DNA of 26,913 nt. Source: Actinomycetota bacterium. Lineage in GTDB: Bacteria; Actinomycetota; Humimicrobiia; Humimicrobiales; Humimicrobiaceae. The position numbers were made by a program, and so were the translations under genes. Below the pieces are notes generated by a model. That model did not search any database and had not been told where the DNA came from. It was given only the letters and a program-made list of their open reading frames with translations. Below are positions 7,551 to 15,476 of the stretch, piece by piece. The stretch spans positions 1 through 26,913 of the forward strand of contig JAMCVO010000223.1 of the NCBI GenBank assembly GCA_023475715.1. Direction: 5' to 3'. How positions within the stretch are numbered: position 1 is the first letter of the stretch; every line of letters starts with the position of its first letter.

Positions 7551-7922
7551 ATGAAACTAAAGCCAAAATGGGTAAAAATAACAGATATTGAACCCATACT
7601 GCCTATTGCTCACATAAATACAGATACTTGGGGACTAATTACAAAAGACACCTGCGGAGTTGAGAATGTCAGGCTGTCAATAAGTGAAATAAAACCCGGA
7701 GGATGTGCTGAAAGTTTCGTACATGAAGGTTTTCAGCAACTTACCTTTATTTTATCAGGAAGGGGTAAAATCACAGTTAAAGGCAAAGATTTTTTTGTTG
7801 AGCCTGACGGCTGCTTATTTATTCCTGATACAACAGAACATAAGACCGAAGTAATAGGAAAGGAAACTTTAAGACAGATAATAATTCTTGTCAAAGTTCC
7901 TGAAGAATGCAAATCTAAATAA
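7551..7922 (+). CDS. Single-domain cupin protein
   Basis: A 123-residue protein with one cupin barrel. Motif 1 is diverged: GGCAESFVHEGFQQLTFILSG keeps H58 but has Q62/Q63 where a metal-binding Glu or His is usual. Motif 2, EPDGCLFIPDTTEH, keeps H97. Two His ligands remain, so metal binding is possible but not certain. Single cupins in catabolic operons act as isomerases, lyases, epimerases or sensors; nothing here decides between these. It lies 87 bases after the EthD-like gene and 24 bases before the molybdenum hydroxylase genes, so probably belongs to the same pathway. Confidence 0.8.
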   Translation: MKLKPKWVKITDIEPILPIAHINTDTWGLITKDTCGVENVRLSISEIKPGGCAESFVHEGFQQLTFILSGRGKITVKGKDFFVEPDGCLFIPDTTEHKTEVIGKETLRQIIILVKVPEECKSK

Positions 7923-7946
7923 GATCTTAATCTCCGGGAGGTGTAT

Positions 7947-8825
7947 ATGATAAATTTTGAATATCTTGAACCTTCAAACCTTAAAGAAGCGGCAGGTTAT
8001 CTGGAAAAATATTCCGGTGAGGCAAAATTGAAAGCTTCTGGAATCTCACTGCTTCTGCTGCTGAAACAGGGTTTTTTTACTCCAAAATATATAATAAGCT
8101 TACTGAAAATTAATGACCTTGCATATCTAAAAACAGATAATTTAAAAAATTTGCATATAGGAGCACTTACAACGCATAGAGAGATTGAAATGTCGGAACT
8201 GGTCAATAAAGATTTTTACGTTTTTGCCGAGATGGAATATGAACTTGGCTCTGTACAGATTCGTAATAGGGGCACTATAGGTGGATGTATTTGCCATGGC
8301 GATCCATTAATTGATCCTCCTGCAGTATTGGTTGCTCTTGGCGGTAAAGCCAAAGCTTACAGTTTAAATGGTGAAAGACTAATACCTTTTTCCGAGTTTT
8401 TTATTGGTTATTATGAAACAGCACTTGAATCTAATGAAATACTTACGGAACTTATCATACCTAAAATACCCTCAAATGCAGGTTGTGCATATATAAAACA
8501 TACATTAAGAAGGGCTATGGATAAGCCTTTTGTTGGAGTTGCCGCTTACATTGAAATAGATAAAAATTCTGGAATTTGCAGTAATGCACGGATTGTGCTT
8601 GGAGCTATTTCGCCAATTCCGGTAAGAGCAGCAGATGTTGAAAATATGATTATTGGTAAAAAGCTTGATCCGAAGACACTTGATGATATTTTTAAGAACT
8701 ATGAACTTAAAAGCATGGAGTTCAGTTACGATATAAGATGCCCTTCTGAATATAAGAAATGGACTACTCCGGTAATTATAAAAAGGGCAGTAAAATCAGC
8801 ACTAGAAAAAGCTAATAGAGAATAA
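7947..8825 (+). CDS. Molybdenum hydroxylase, FAD-binding medium subunit (XdhB/CoxM type)
   Basis: This subunit carries FAD and passes electrons from the iron-sulfur subunit to an acceptor. The start is placed at the ATG at 7947 because GGGAGG (7936-7941) is correctly spaced for it and overlaps an upstream in-frame GTG; this gives 292 residues, the usual size. The family pattern is clear: ELGSVQIRNRGTIGG (about 101-113), then CICHGDPLIDPPAVLVAL. Two FAD-contact motifs are modified: ASGISL instead of AGGxSL near residue 30, and TIGGC instead of TIGGN near 110-114. No [4Fe-4S] insertion of the 4-hydroxybenzoyl-CoA reductase type is seen. Gene order medium-small-large follows coxMSL-like clusters. 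Confidence 0.9.
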   Translation: MINFEYLEPSNLKEAAGYLEKYSGEAKLKASGISLLLLLKQGFFTPKYIISLLKINDLAYLKTDNLKNLHIGALTTHREIEMSELVNKDFYVFAEMEYELGSVQIRNRGTIGGCICHGDPLIDPPAVLVALGGKAKAYSLNGERLIPFSEFFIGYYETALESNEILTELIIPKIPSNAGCAYIKHTLRRAMDKPFVGVAAYIEIDKNSGICSNARIVLGAISPIPVRAADVENMIIGKKLDPKTLDDIFKNYELKSMEFSYDIRCPSEYKKWTTPVIIKRAVKSALEKANRE

Positions 8826-8857
8826 TCATTATTTTCATATCCAAGGAGGTTTTTGGC

Positions 8858-9319
8858 TTGGCAAAAAGGAAAATAAAACTTGATATTAATAATAACATAT
8901 ACGAAGTTGAAATAGAACCAAACAGAATACTTGCAGATCTCCTAAGAGAAGATCTTGGACTTACTGGAACCAAGAAAAGTTGTGATATTGGGGTATGTGG
9001 AAGCTGTACTGTTTTACTTAACGGAAAAGCTATTACTTCATGTATTACATTGGCTATAGATTGTGTGGATAAAAAGATACTTACTATTGAAGGAGTTGCA
9101 AGCAGTGATAAGCTTGACAAACTTCAGGAAGCTTTTGTTGACAAAGGGGCAATCCAATGCGGGTTCTGCACCCCCGGCATGGTATTGTCGGCAAAAGCAT
9201 TGCTTAGTAAAAATCCAAACCCAAGTGAAGATGAGATAAGAAGAGCTATAGCCGGAAATCTTTGCAGATGTACCGGTTATTCAAAGATTGTTGAGGCTAT
9301 TAAATCAGTATCAGGTTAG
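8858..9319 (+). CDS. Molybdenum hydroxylase, 2x[2Fe-2S] small subunit (XdhC/CoxS type)
   Basis: Electron-transfer subunit of 153 residues. The plant-type ferredoxin domain has C42, C47, C50 and C62 (SCDIGVCGSC...TSC), and the helical second cluster domain has C101, C104, C136 and C138 (QCGFCTPGM...NLCRCTGY). All eight cysteines are present, so both clusters should form. The start is TTG at 8858, chosen because AAGGAGGT (8843-8850) lies seven bases before it and no ATG is nearby. It sits 32 bases after the FAD subunit gene and 103 bases before the molybdenum subunit gene. Confidence 0.95.
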   Translation: MAKRKIKLDINNNIYEVEIEPNRILADLLREDLGLTGTKKSCDIGVCGSCTVLLNGKAITSCITLAIDCVDKKILTIEGVASSDKLDKLQEAFVDKGAIQCGFCTPGMVLSAKALLSKNPNPSEDEIRRAIAGNLCRCTGYSKIVEAIKSVSG

Positions 9320-9422
9320 ACAGTGTATAAAATTTTGTTGTTTGGAATGATTCTTTTAGTATGGTTTTAGAATAGGCTTTTAAAAATTTGCAAATATTTT
9401 AGATTTCTTGGAAGGAGTCTAA

Positions 9423-11741
9423 ATGTCAGAAATAAAAAAAGAATATTCAATAATAGGTAAACGAAACAGACGTTTTGGAGATATTGACAAGGTTACAGGG
9501 AAGACTATGTATGTTCATGATATTTATCTGCCGAATATGCTGTATGGTAAGATTTTCAGGAGTACTGTCCCACATGCAAGAATCAAAAAACTGGATGTTT
9601 CAGCTGCAAAAGAACTGCCTGGCGTAAAGGCAGTTATAACCGGCAAGGATATACCAAAAGTATATTATGGACCGTGGGTAAGGGATCAGTTGATTTTTGC
9701 TGATGAGACTGTTCGATACATAGGAGAACCAATTGCTGCAGTTGCTGCTCAAACTGAAGATATAGCAGAGGAAGCATTAAGGTTTATAGACATAGAATAT
9801 GAAGAAATTCCTGCAGTTTTTGATGTGGAAGAGGCATTTACTTCCAACAAGGTGTTGATACATACCTGCTTTAACGATTACTGGCGTCTCTATCCTGAAG
9901 ATTTGACAGGTCATGGCTGCAATGTGAATTCACATACATCTTTTTATCATGGTGATATAGAAAAAGGATTTGAACAGGCGGATGTTATTGTTGAAGAAAA
10001 ATTTACTTCCCAGATACATCACCAGTGTTATCTTGAAAAAAGAGTTACAGTTGCCGATTATAACAACAGATCCGGAGATTTAATCGTATGGGCAAGTGCG
10101 CAGTCACCATTTTTAACAGTAGCACTTCTTGCGAGGGTGATGGGAATTCCAATAGCCAGAATAAGAGTAATTACACCACCGCTTGGAGGTGCTTTTGGAG
10201 GTAAGGCAAACCCGCTTTTTGAGCCTCATGCAGCATATCTTTCCAAGGTAACAGGAAGACCGGTAAGAATAGAGCTAACCAGAGAAGAGGATTTTGCAAC
10301 AACAAATCCAAGGCATGCATCAGTCAGCTGGGTTAAAATAGGTGCAAAAAAAGATGGTACTTTTACTGCCTTCCAGATTAAATGGCTTCTTGACAGCGGA
10401 GCTTATACTTTTGAAGGTCCTGCAGTCTGTGACTGTGGTTCAGTATTTGCACGCGGACCATATTGGTTCCAGAACTGGAAAATAGATGGATATAACGTTT
10501 ATACAAATAAGATAGTTGCAGGAGCATTCAGAGGATTTGGCAATCCACAGGTAACATGGGCAAGAGAATCCGCAATAGATATGCTTGCCAGAAAACTTGA
10601 GATGTCAAAATTTGAGCTTGTGAAGAAAAATATGGTAAAACCTGGTCAGTTTATTGTCACGGGCCAGACAGTGGAAACACCGGCAATAGAAGAATGTGTT
10701 GCGGAAACCGTAAAGCAGATAGACATTAGTAAAAAGATTGAAATAAAAAATCAGGGCAGAAACTTTGCCTGTTTTCAGCATCCGACAGGCATTCTAACTT
10801 CATCGGCAATTATAAATATGCATGAAGATGGAAGTGCCTTCCTCTTATCAGGCATTTCTGAAATAGGGGGCGGCCAGGCTACATCGCTTGCATCAATTGC
10901 AGCTGAAGTTTTGGGTATCCCGCTTGAAAAGGTCAAAGTCATTCAATCAGACACTGCAGTTACTCCATATGAGTGGGCTACAGTAGCAAGTCGTTCAATA
11001 AGAAATGCAGGTGCAGCTGTAAAACTTGCTGCAGAGGATGTAAAAATGCAGATGCTGAAAATTGCGATAAGATTTTTTGGAGATGATATAAAGCCTGAAG
11101 ACCTGGAAACAGGAAATAACTTTGTCTATCTTAAAAAAGATCCGGACAAGAAGTTTTCTATTGATGAAGTATGCTTTGATGCTCTTTATTATAAAGGTGG
11201 TGCCATTGTCGGTCGTGGAACATATTACAGAGATGAACCTCCCAGGGATCCAAATATCATGAAAGGTGTTGCAACTCCGTTATGGGCGGACTTTACAGAA
11301 GGGATACATGCAGTTGAACTTGAAGTTGATCCTGAAACCGGGATAGTAAAGCTTCTCAAACTTGCCAGCTCGGCAAACTGTGGCCAGGCAATTAATCCAA
11401 TGACAATAGAAGGCCAGATGGATGGCGGACTGACTCAGGGTGTAGGTTTCAGTCTGATGGAAGAGTATGTTTTTGACAATGGAAAGATGGTCAACCCTTC
11501 ATTTCTGGATTATACGATTCCGACTGCAATGGACGCCATCGATCCTGTGGCAGTTATGGTGGAAAAACCATCACTTGATGGTCCTTTTGGAGCTAAAGGT
11601 ATTGCAGAAACAGGAATGGTTGCAACTTCTCCTGCAATTTCCAATGCAATTGAAGATGCGCTGGGAATAAGGATAAAGGATTTACCAATAACACCGTATA
11701 AAATAATTAAAGCTTTAAGAGAAAAAGAGGGCAAAAAATAA
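9423..11741 (+). CDS. Molybdenum hydroxylase, molybdopterin-binding large subunit (xanthine dehydrogenase-like)
   Basis: Catalytic subunit of 772 residues that should hydroxylate a heterocycle or aldehyde with water-derived oxygen. Visible motifs: SAQSPF with Q227 (position of bovine XDH Gln767), GGAFGGK at 255-261, AGAFRGFGNPQ at 366-376 with R370 (position of Arg880), EIGGGQAT, and GPFGAKGIAET with the catalytic base E729 (position of Glu1261). The Glu that follows GGFGGK in xanthine dehydrogenase (bovine Glu802) is Ala262 here. The CO dehydrogenase AYRCSFR loop is absent. So the core is xanthine-dehydrogenase-like, but purine specificity is not assured. AAGGAG precedes the ATG. No molybdenum cofactor maturation gene (xdhC/mocA type) is found in the window. 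Confidence 0.93.
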   Translation: MSEIKKEYSIIGKRNRRFGDIDKVTGKTMYVHDIYLPNMLYGKIFRSTVPHARIKKLDVSAAKELPGVKAVITGKDIPKVYYGPWVRDQLIFADETVRYIGEPIAAVAAQTEDIAEEALRFIDIEYEEIPAVFDVEEAFTSNKVLIHTCFNDYWRLYPEDLTGHGCNVNSHTSFYHGDIEKGFEQADVIVEEKFTSQIHHQCYLEKRVTVADYNNRSGDLIVWASAQSPFLTVALLARVMGIPIARIRVITPPLGGAFGGKANPLFEPHAAYLSKVTGRPVRIELTREEDFATTNPRHASVSWVKIGAKKDGTFTAFQIKWLLDSGAYTFEGPAVCDCGSVFARGPYWFQNWKIDGYNVYTNKIVAGAFRGFGNPQVTWARESAIDMLARKLEMSKFELVKKNMVKPGQFIVTGQTVETPAIEECVAETVKQIDISKKIEIKNQGRNFACFQHPTGILTSSAIINMHEDGSAFLLSGISEIGGGQATSLASIAAEVLGIPLEKVKVIQSDTAVTPYEWATVASRSIRNAGAAVKLAAEDVKMQMLKIAIRFFGDDIKPEDLETGNNFVYLKKDPDKKFSIDEVCFDALYYKGGAIVGRGTYYRDEPPRDPNIMKGVATPLWADFTEGIHAVELEVDPETGIVKLLKLASSANCGQAINPMTIEGQMDGGLTQGVGFSLMEEYVFDNGKMVNPSFLDYTIPTAMDAIDPVAVMVEKPSLDGPFGAKGIAETGMVATSPAISNAIEDALGIRIKDLPITPYKIIKALREKEGKK

Positions 11742-11780
11742 AGCTTAAAAATAATTTGGTCATATCTGAAGGAGAGAAAT

Positions 11781-12230
11781 ATGCAAATTAACGGCAGTTT
11801 TGTAGTAAATGTAAATATAAATAAAGTATGGGATACAATGCTTGATATTGACACGATTGCCGCATGTATTCCAGGAGTAGAGGGTAAGACAGTCAGATTG
11901 GACAAAAATACTTTTGAAAATATTCTTTCTCAAAAAGTTGCATTCATGAAAGTCAAATTTAAGACAAAGACTGTTATTACTGAAAAGAATCCACCCGATC
12001 ATCTTGCCTTTGTAACCGACGGCAAAGATACAATGGTAGGAACTTCGCTGAATGTAAAAAGCAATGTTGATTTAAAAGAAATTTCACCTGATCAAACTTC
12101 TGTTTCTTATAGTGCAGATACGAGAATTGTCGGCAAACTTGCAACATTTGGTGAAGGAGTTATGAGAAATAAGTCCAAGGAAATCGGTGAGCAGATAATA
12201 AAAAATTTAAAAGAGAAAATAGAGAAATAG
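11781..12230 (+). CDS. CoxG-like SRPBCC protein
   Basis: A 149-residue protein of the CoxG / CO dehydrogenase subunit G family, with a START-like hydrophobic pocket fold. The opening MQINGSFVVNVNINKVWD and the IAACIPGVEG segment are typical. CoxG in aerobic CO dehydrogenase clusters helps anchor or recruit the enzyme to the membrane, and homologues accompany other molybdenum hydroxylases. It lacks the long C-terminal membrane helix of some CoxG proteins, ending in a charged KNLKEKIEK. AAGGAGAG lies before the ATG, 39 bases after the large subunit gene. Its place directly after the large subunit supports a role with that enzyme. Confidence 0.85.
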   Translation: MQINGSFVVNVNINKVWDTMLDIDTIAACIPGVEGKTVRLDKNTFENILSQKVAFMKVKFKTKTVITEKNPPDHLAFVTDGKDTMVGTSLNVKSNVDLKEISPDQTSVSYSADTRIVGKLATFGEGVMRNKSKEIGEQIIKNLKEKIEK

Positions 12231-12248
12231 GGGAAAAAGGAGGATAGA

Positions 12249-14021
12249 GTGGCGGTTATTAATACCAGAGAAAAATACATGGATGCTGCATTAGGCAAGG
12301 ATAAAGCAGATTTGGTTATCAGGGGTGGAAAGCTTGTTAATGTCTATACAGCTGAAGTTTACAGAACTGATATCACAGTAAAAGATAAGAGAATAATTTC
12401 AGTCGGCAATGCAGATTATTTAACTGATGATAAAACTCAGGTAATCGATGCTACAGACAAATACATTGCGCCGGGTTTTATTGATGCACATATTCATATA
12501 GGTGGTACTCATCTTACAATGACTAGGTGGGCGGAGGTACTGCTCAAAAATGGGACTACATCACTTGCTACTGATTGTTATGATATAGGTGTGGTTGCAG
12601 GAAAAAAAGGTGTAAGGTTTGCAATTGATGAGGCAAATGCAATGGGCATAAATGTGCTTTTTGTTGTTCCTGTCGTGGCATATATGCAGCATAACCCCTT
12701 CGGCAATTCAAATACCTTTAATGAATCTGACCTTTTTGACATGCTTGGGTGGAGTGAGTGTGTCGGGGTAAATGAACCACCTGTTGCATGGTTTCTTGAA
12801 AAAAATCCTTCAATATTAAAGCTCTGTGATGAAACTTTAAGACAGGGAAAGATAATTGTCGGTCATGGTGCAGGAACTTTTGGAGAGAAACTTATGGCAT
12901 ATCTTAATATGGGCCCCAATTCGGATCATGAATGTCTTAGCAGTGGGGAAGCAATAGAAAAACTGAGACTTGGAATGCAGATTCTTATGAGAGAGGGATC
13001 TGCAGCAGTAGATCTTGAACATGTTATAAAAGCTATCACTGAGTATAATATGCCATCCGAGAATTTCATGTTCTGTACAGACGAGAGAGATCCTGTAGAT
13101 TTTTATGAAGTCGGTCACTTAAATTATACGATGAGAAAAGCAATTACCAGCGGATTAAACCCAATAAAAGCTGTGCAGATTGCAACAATTAATGCTGCGA
13201 AGTACTACAGAAAAGACCATGAGGTAGGAAGTATTACTCCAGGCAAACTGGCAGATATCATAATACTTAATGATCTTGCAAAAGTGAATATTGATTATGT
13301 TATTTCAAAAGGTGAAGTTGTTGTTAAGAAGGGCAAATATATAAAACCTGTAATAAATGTAAAATACCCGGATTATATGAAATGCAAAATAAACCTTAAG
13401 AAAGCAATTGAGTTAAAGGACCTGGTAATTAAAACAGACTTAAAAAAGGATAAGATAAAGGTCAGAGTGGCACGATGTATAGATGGTACTCTGGTATCTG
13501 AAAAAGAAGAGGCAATCCTTAAAGTGGTAAATGGTGAAGTTCGACAGGATCAGGCAAAAGATATTGCTAAAATGATCGTAATAGAGAGACATAAAGCTAA
13601 AGGTCTAATCGGAAAAGCATTTGTATCCGGTTTCGGATTAAAAAAAGGAGCATTTGCTCAAACATACAATCCTGTTACAGATAATATTATAGTTTTGGGA
13701 ACATCTGACAGCGATATGCTTGCTGCAATAGAAGAGGTTCAGAAAATCGGCGGTGGATTTGTAGTTGTTGAAGATGGAAAACGAATAGCGGAACTTCCCC
13801 TGCCTGTTCTTGGAATTCTGTCTGATAAGTCAATTGAAGAAGTAAAGAAAGGTTTTGCCTCAATTCTCAAGGCAATACGCAAATTAGGTTCTTCTTTTAA
13901 GTCTCCGATTTTAAGTCTGGCATTCATGGCTATGGCTTATGGAATCCCAACCTATAAATTGAGCGAGTACGGGCTTGTAGATATTGATGAAGGTAAACTG
14001 GTAGACAATGTTATTGAATAA
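12249..14021 (+). CDS. Adenine-deaminase-family amidohydrolase with diverged active-site motifs
   Basis: A 590-residue protein with the full adenine deaminase architecture: amidohydrolase domain (about 20-370) and C-terminal Ade domain (about 400-580). GTG start at 12249 with AAGGAGG before it. Family signatures remain: PGFIDAHIHI (76-84), HGAG (206-209), SDHEC (225-229), MREGSAAVDL, CTDERDP (276-282) and GFGLKKGAFA (461-470). Several key residues differ from bacterial Ade: HIESS is HIGGT (the metal Glu becomes G85), ADPHE is TDCYD (His becomes Y111), and the C-terminal SVAHDSHN is TYNPVTDN (472-479), losing both His. A plain adenine deaminase call would therefore be unsafe. It may hydrolyse another ring amidine or amide, possibly the product of the molybdenum hydroxylase. 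Confidence 0.85.
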   Translation: MAVINTREKYMDAALGKDKADLVIRGGKLVNVYTAEVYRTDITVKDKRIISVGNADYLTDDKTQVIDATDKYIAPGFIDAHIHIGGTHLTMTRWAEVLLKNGTTSLATDCYDIGVVAGKKGVRFAIDEANAMGINVLFVVPVVAYMQHNPFGNSNTFNESDLFDMLGWSECVGVNEPPVAWFLEKNPSILKLCDETLRQGKIIVGHGAGTFGEKLMAYLNMGPNSDHECLSSGEAIEKLRLGMQILMREGSAAVDLEHVIKAITEYNMPSENFMFCTDERDPVDFYEVGHLNYTMRKAITSGLNPIKAVQIATINAAKYYRKDHEVGSITPGKLADIIILNDLAKVNIDYVISKGEVVVKKGKYIKPVINVKYPDYMKCKINLKKAIELKDLVIKTDLKKDKIKVRVARCIDGTLVSEKEEAILKVVNGEVRQDQAKDIAKMIVIERHKAKGLIGKAFVSGFGLKKGAFAQTYNPVTDNIIVLGTSDSDMLAAIEEVQKIGGGFVVVEDGKRIAELPLPVLGILSDKSIEEVKKGFASILKAIRKLGSSFKSPILSLAFMAMAYGIPTYKLSEYGLVDIDEGKLVDNVIE

Positions 14022-14081
14022 TTGATAACGAATTTGAATTTTTTTTACTTATATTCTTGTTTATTGGAATAGAGGTGTTTT

Positions 14082-14444
14082 ATGACAAAAAAAAAGAGTG
14101 ATAACCAGAAGAAAAAGGTTTGGCTTATCGTTCAGATGGATGTTGACCCGGAATATGAAGATGAATACAACAAGTGGTATGACACAGAGCATATTCCTAT
14201 GTTTTTAAAGGTCCCAGGTGTTATTGGAGCTAAAAGAGCAAAACTTCTAGATCCCTATACAGGGCCTAAGTATATAACTATTTATGAATATGCTGATGAT
14301 GAGGTTGCAAAATCAAAAGAATATGCAGCCGTGCTTGAAACTCCATGGGCAAAAAAAATGATGGGCAAGCTAAAAAACTGGTCTTTAGATTTTCTTAAGG
14401 AGATGCCAGGCTATTGGGAATACCAGTATGACCTTGAAAAGTAG
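14082..14444 (+). CDS. Second EthD-like / dimeric alpha/beta-barrel protein
   Basis: A 120-residue protein with a lysine-rich N-terminus (MTKKKSDNQKKK) followed by a ferredoxin-like barrel: VWLIVQMDVDPEYEDEYNKW, YDTEHIPMFLKVPGVIGAKR and TIYEYADDE. The WYxxEHIP segment is characteristic of this group of small barrel proteins. The His in EHIP may be functional. Role unknown; the partner of similar fold at 7140 lacks this segment, so they are not simple duplicates. GAGGTG precedes the ATG. It lies between the two amidohydrolase genes, suggesting a step or binding role in the same pathway. Confidence 0.7.
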   Translation: MTKKKSDNQKKKVWLIVQMDVDPEYEDEYNKWYDTEHIPMFLKVPGVIGAKRAKLLDPYTGPKYITIYEYADDEVAKSKEYAAVLETPWAKKMMGKLKNWSLDFLKEMPGYWEYQYDLEK

Positions 14445-14508
14445 CGTGTTACCAAACAGAAGGTTTATACTTTACAAGCATTAATAACTTATTATACGTG
14501 GAAGTTAA

Positions 14509-15375
14509 ATGAATGGAAGAATTATAAAACTGGAAGATATAAGTGGGTTAAAGCTTGACAGTTTAAATAGGGATAACGTTCTGGTAATTATTCCTGTCGG
14601 GATTCTGGAATATCATGCACATCATCTGCCATACGGTACGGATTATTATATTAACAGATCTGTCACAGAGCTAATAGCAGAAAGCTTGCATACCGTTAAT
14701 CCTGGGATTGATATCTTATTGTATCCTGATATTCCTCTTGGTGTTTTTGGTATTGAAAATCTTTCCATAACCAAATTTCCCACGATAGGAAGTTTTGTTA
14801 TTGAACCTTCTACCATGACAAATGTTTTAGTTGAACTCATAGGCAAATTTATACAGTTTAAATTTAATAAATTTGTCATAATCAGTTTTCATGGTGCCCC
14901 GGAACATTGCAGGGCTTTAAACGAAGCTGCTGACCATTTAACCAGTAAATATGATGTGAAAGTGATTCCTGTACTAAATTATCTCTGGTTTCCATTATTT
15001 TTCGGCGGAGAACTGATAACTAAAATTGAAGAAAAAACTGGAAGAAAATTTTCAGAATTGGAAAAAAATGCTCTACTTCATTTTGTTCATGCTGAAATCG
15101 TTGAAACATCGGCAATGCTGTATCTGAAACCGGAGCTTGTAAATCCAATTTACAGAGGCTTGAAACCGGTAGTTTTTGATTATAAGGAAATGTTTGAAAA
15201 AATTAAAGAACTTGAGGAATGGCATGGATATGTTGGTGATCCTGCACCTGCCAGGGAAGATATAGGTAAGGCTGTTTTAGAAACAGTTGCTGAAGAATGC
15301 TCCGGTATTATTTTGAAATATTTGCAGGATAAGAACCACATTAAAAAATTAAAAAGATATCCCGAAGGACTATAA
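14509..15375 (+). CDS. Creatininase family amidohydrolase
   Basis: A 288-residue member of the creatininase / MftE / formamide amidohydrolase family, which opens cyclic or linear amides with a two-metal site. Metal-site motifs are VGILEYHAHHLPYGTD with E34, H36, H39 and D45, then SFHGAPEH with H128, and HAEIVETS with H194 and E199. The middle motif differs from the common NGHGGN, and the creatininase Glu122 position appears to be Ala130. So it is a family member but not shown to be creatininase itself. A GGAAG-like site precedes the ATG. Placed after the Ade-like gene and before the importer, it probably acts late in ring opening. The M24 gene could be its partner as in creatinine breakdown, but this is inference. 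Confidence 0.85.
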   Translation: MNGRIIKLEDISGLKLDSLNRDNVLVIIPVGILEYHAHHLPYGTDYYINRSVTELIAESLHTVNPGIDILLYPDIPLGVFGIENLSITKFPTIGSFVIEPSTMTNVLVELIGKFIQFKFNKFVIISFHGAPEHCRALNEAADHLTSKYDVKVIPVLNYLWFPLFFGGELITKIEEKTGRKFSELEKNALLHFVHAEIVETSAMLYLKPELVNPIYRGLKPVVFDYKEMFEKIKELEEWHGYVGDPAPAREDIGKAVLETVAEECSGIILKYLQDKNHIKKLKRYPEGL

Positions 15376-15402
15376 GAATTTGTAATTGATATTTGCTGAA
15401 AA

Positions 15403-15465
15403 AAGGAGGTGTTTATTAAATTTTTTTATCTTGCCTTTGTTTTAAAAAACATTATTGAAAAGTAA
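15403..15465 (+). other. Unused strong ribosome binding site with possible 16-18 residue leader peptide
   Basis: AAGGAGGT at 15403-15410 is a full-strength ribosome binding site, yet no ATG follows. A short open frame, possibly from ATT at 15415, reads IKFFYLAFVLKNIIEK and stops at 15463-15465, just before the AAAGGGA of the lipoprotein gene. It may be a leader peptide, a translational standby site, or chance. ATT starts are rare, so confidence is low. Confidence 0.25.
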
Positions 15466-15476
15466 AGGGAGAAAAA

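Noticed and set aside
7947..12230. Aerobic-type CO dehydrogenase (coxMSLG)
   Set aside because: Gene order and CoxG match, but the large subunit has AGAFRGFG instead of the AYRCSFR active-site loop, so it is xanthine-dehydrogenase-like.
12249..14021. Ordinary adenine deaminase
   Set aside because: Overall fold fits, but the HIESS, DPHE and AHDSHN motifs are all changed.
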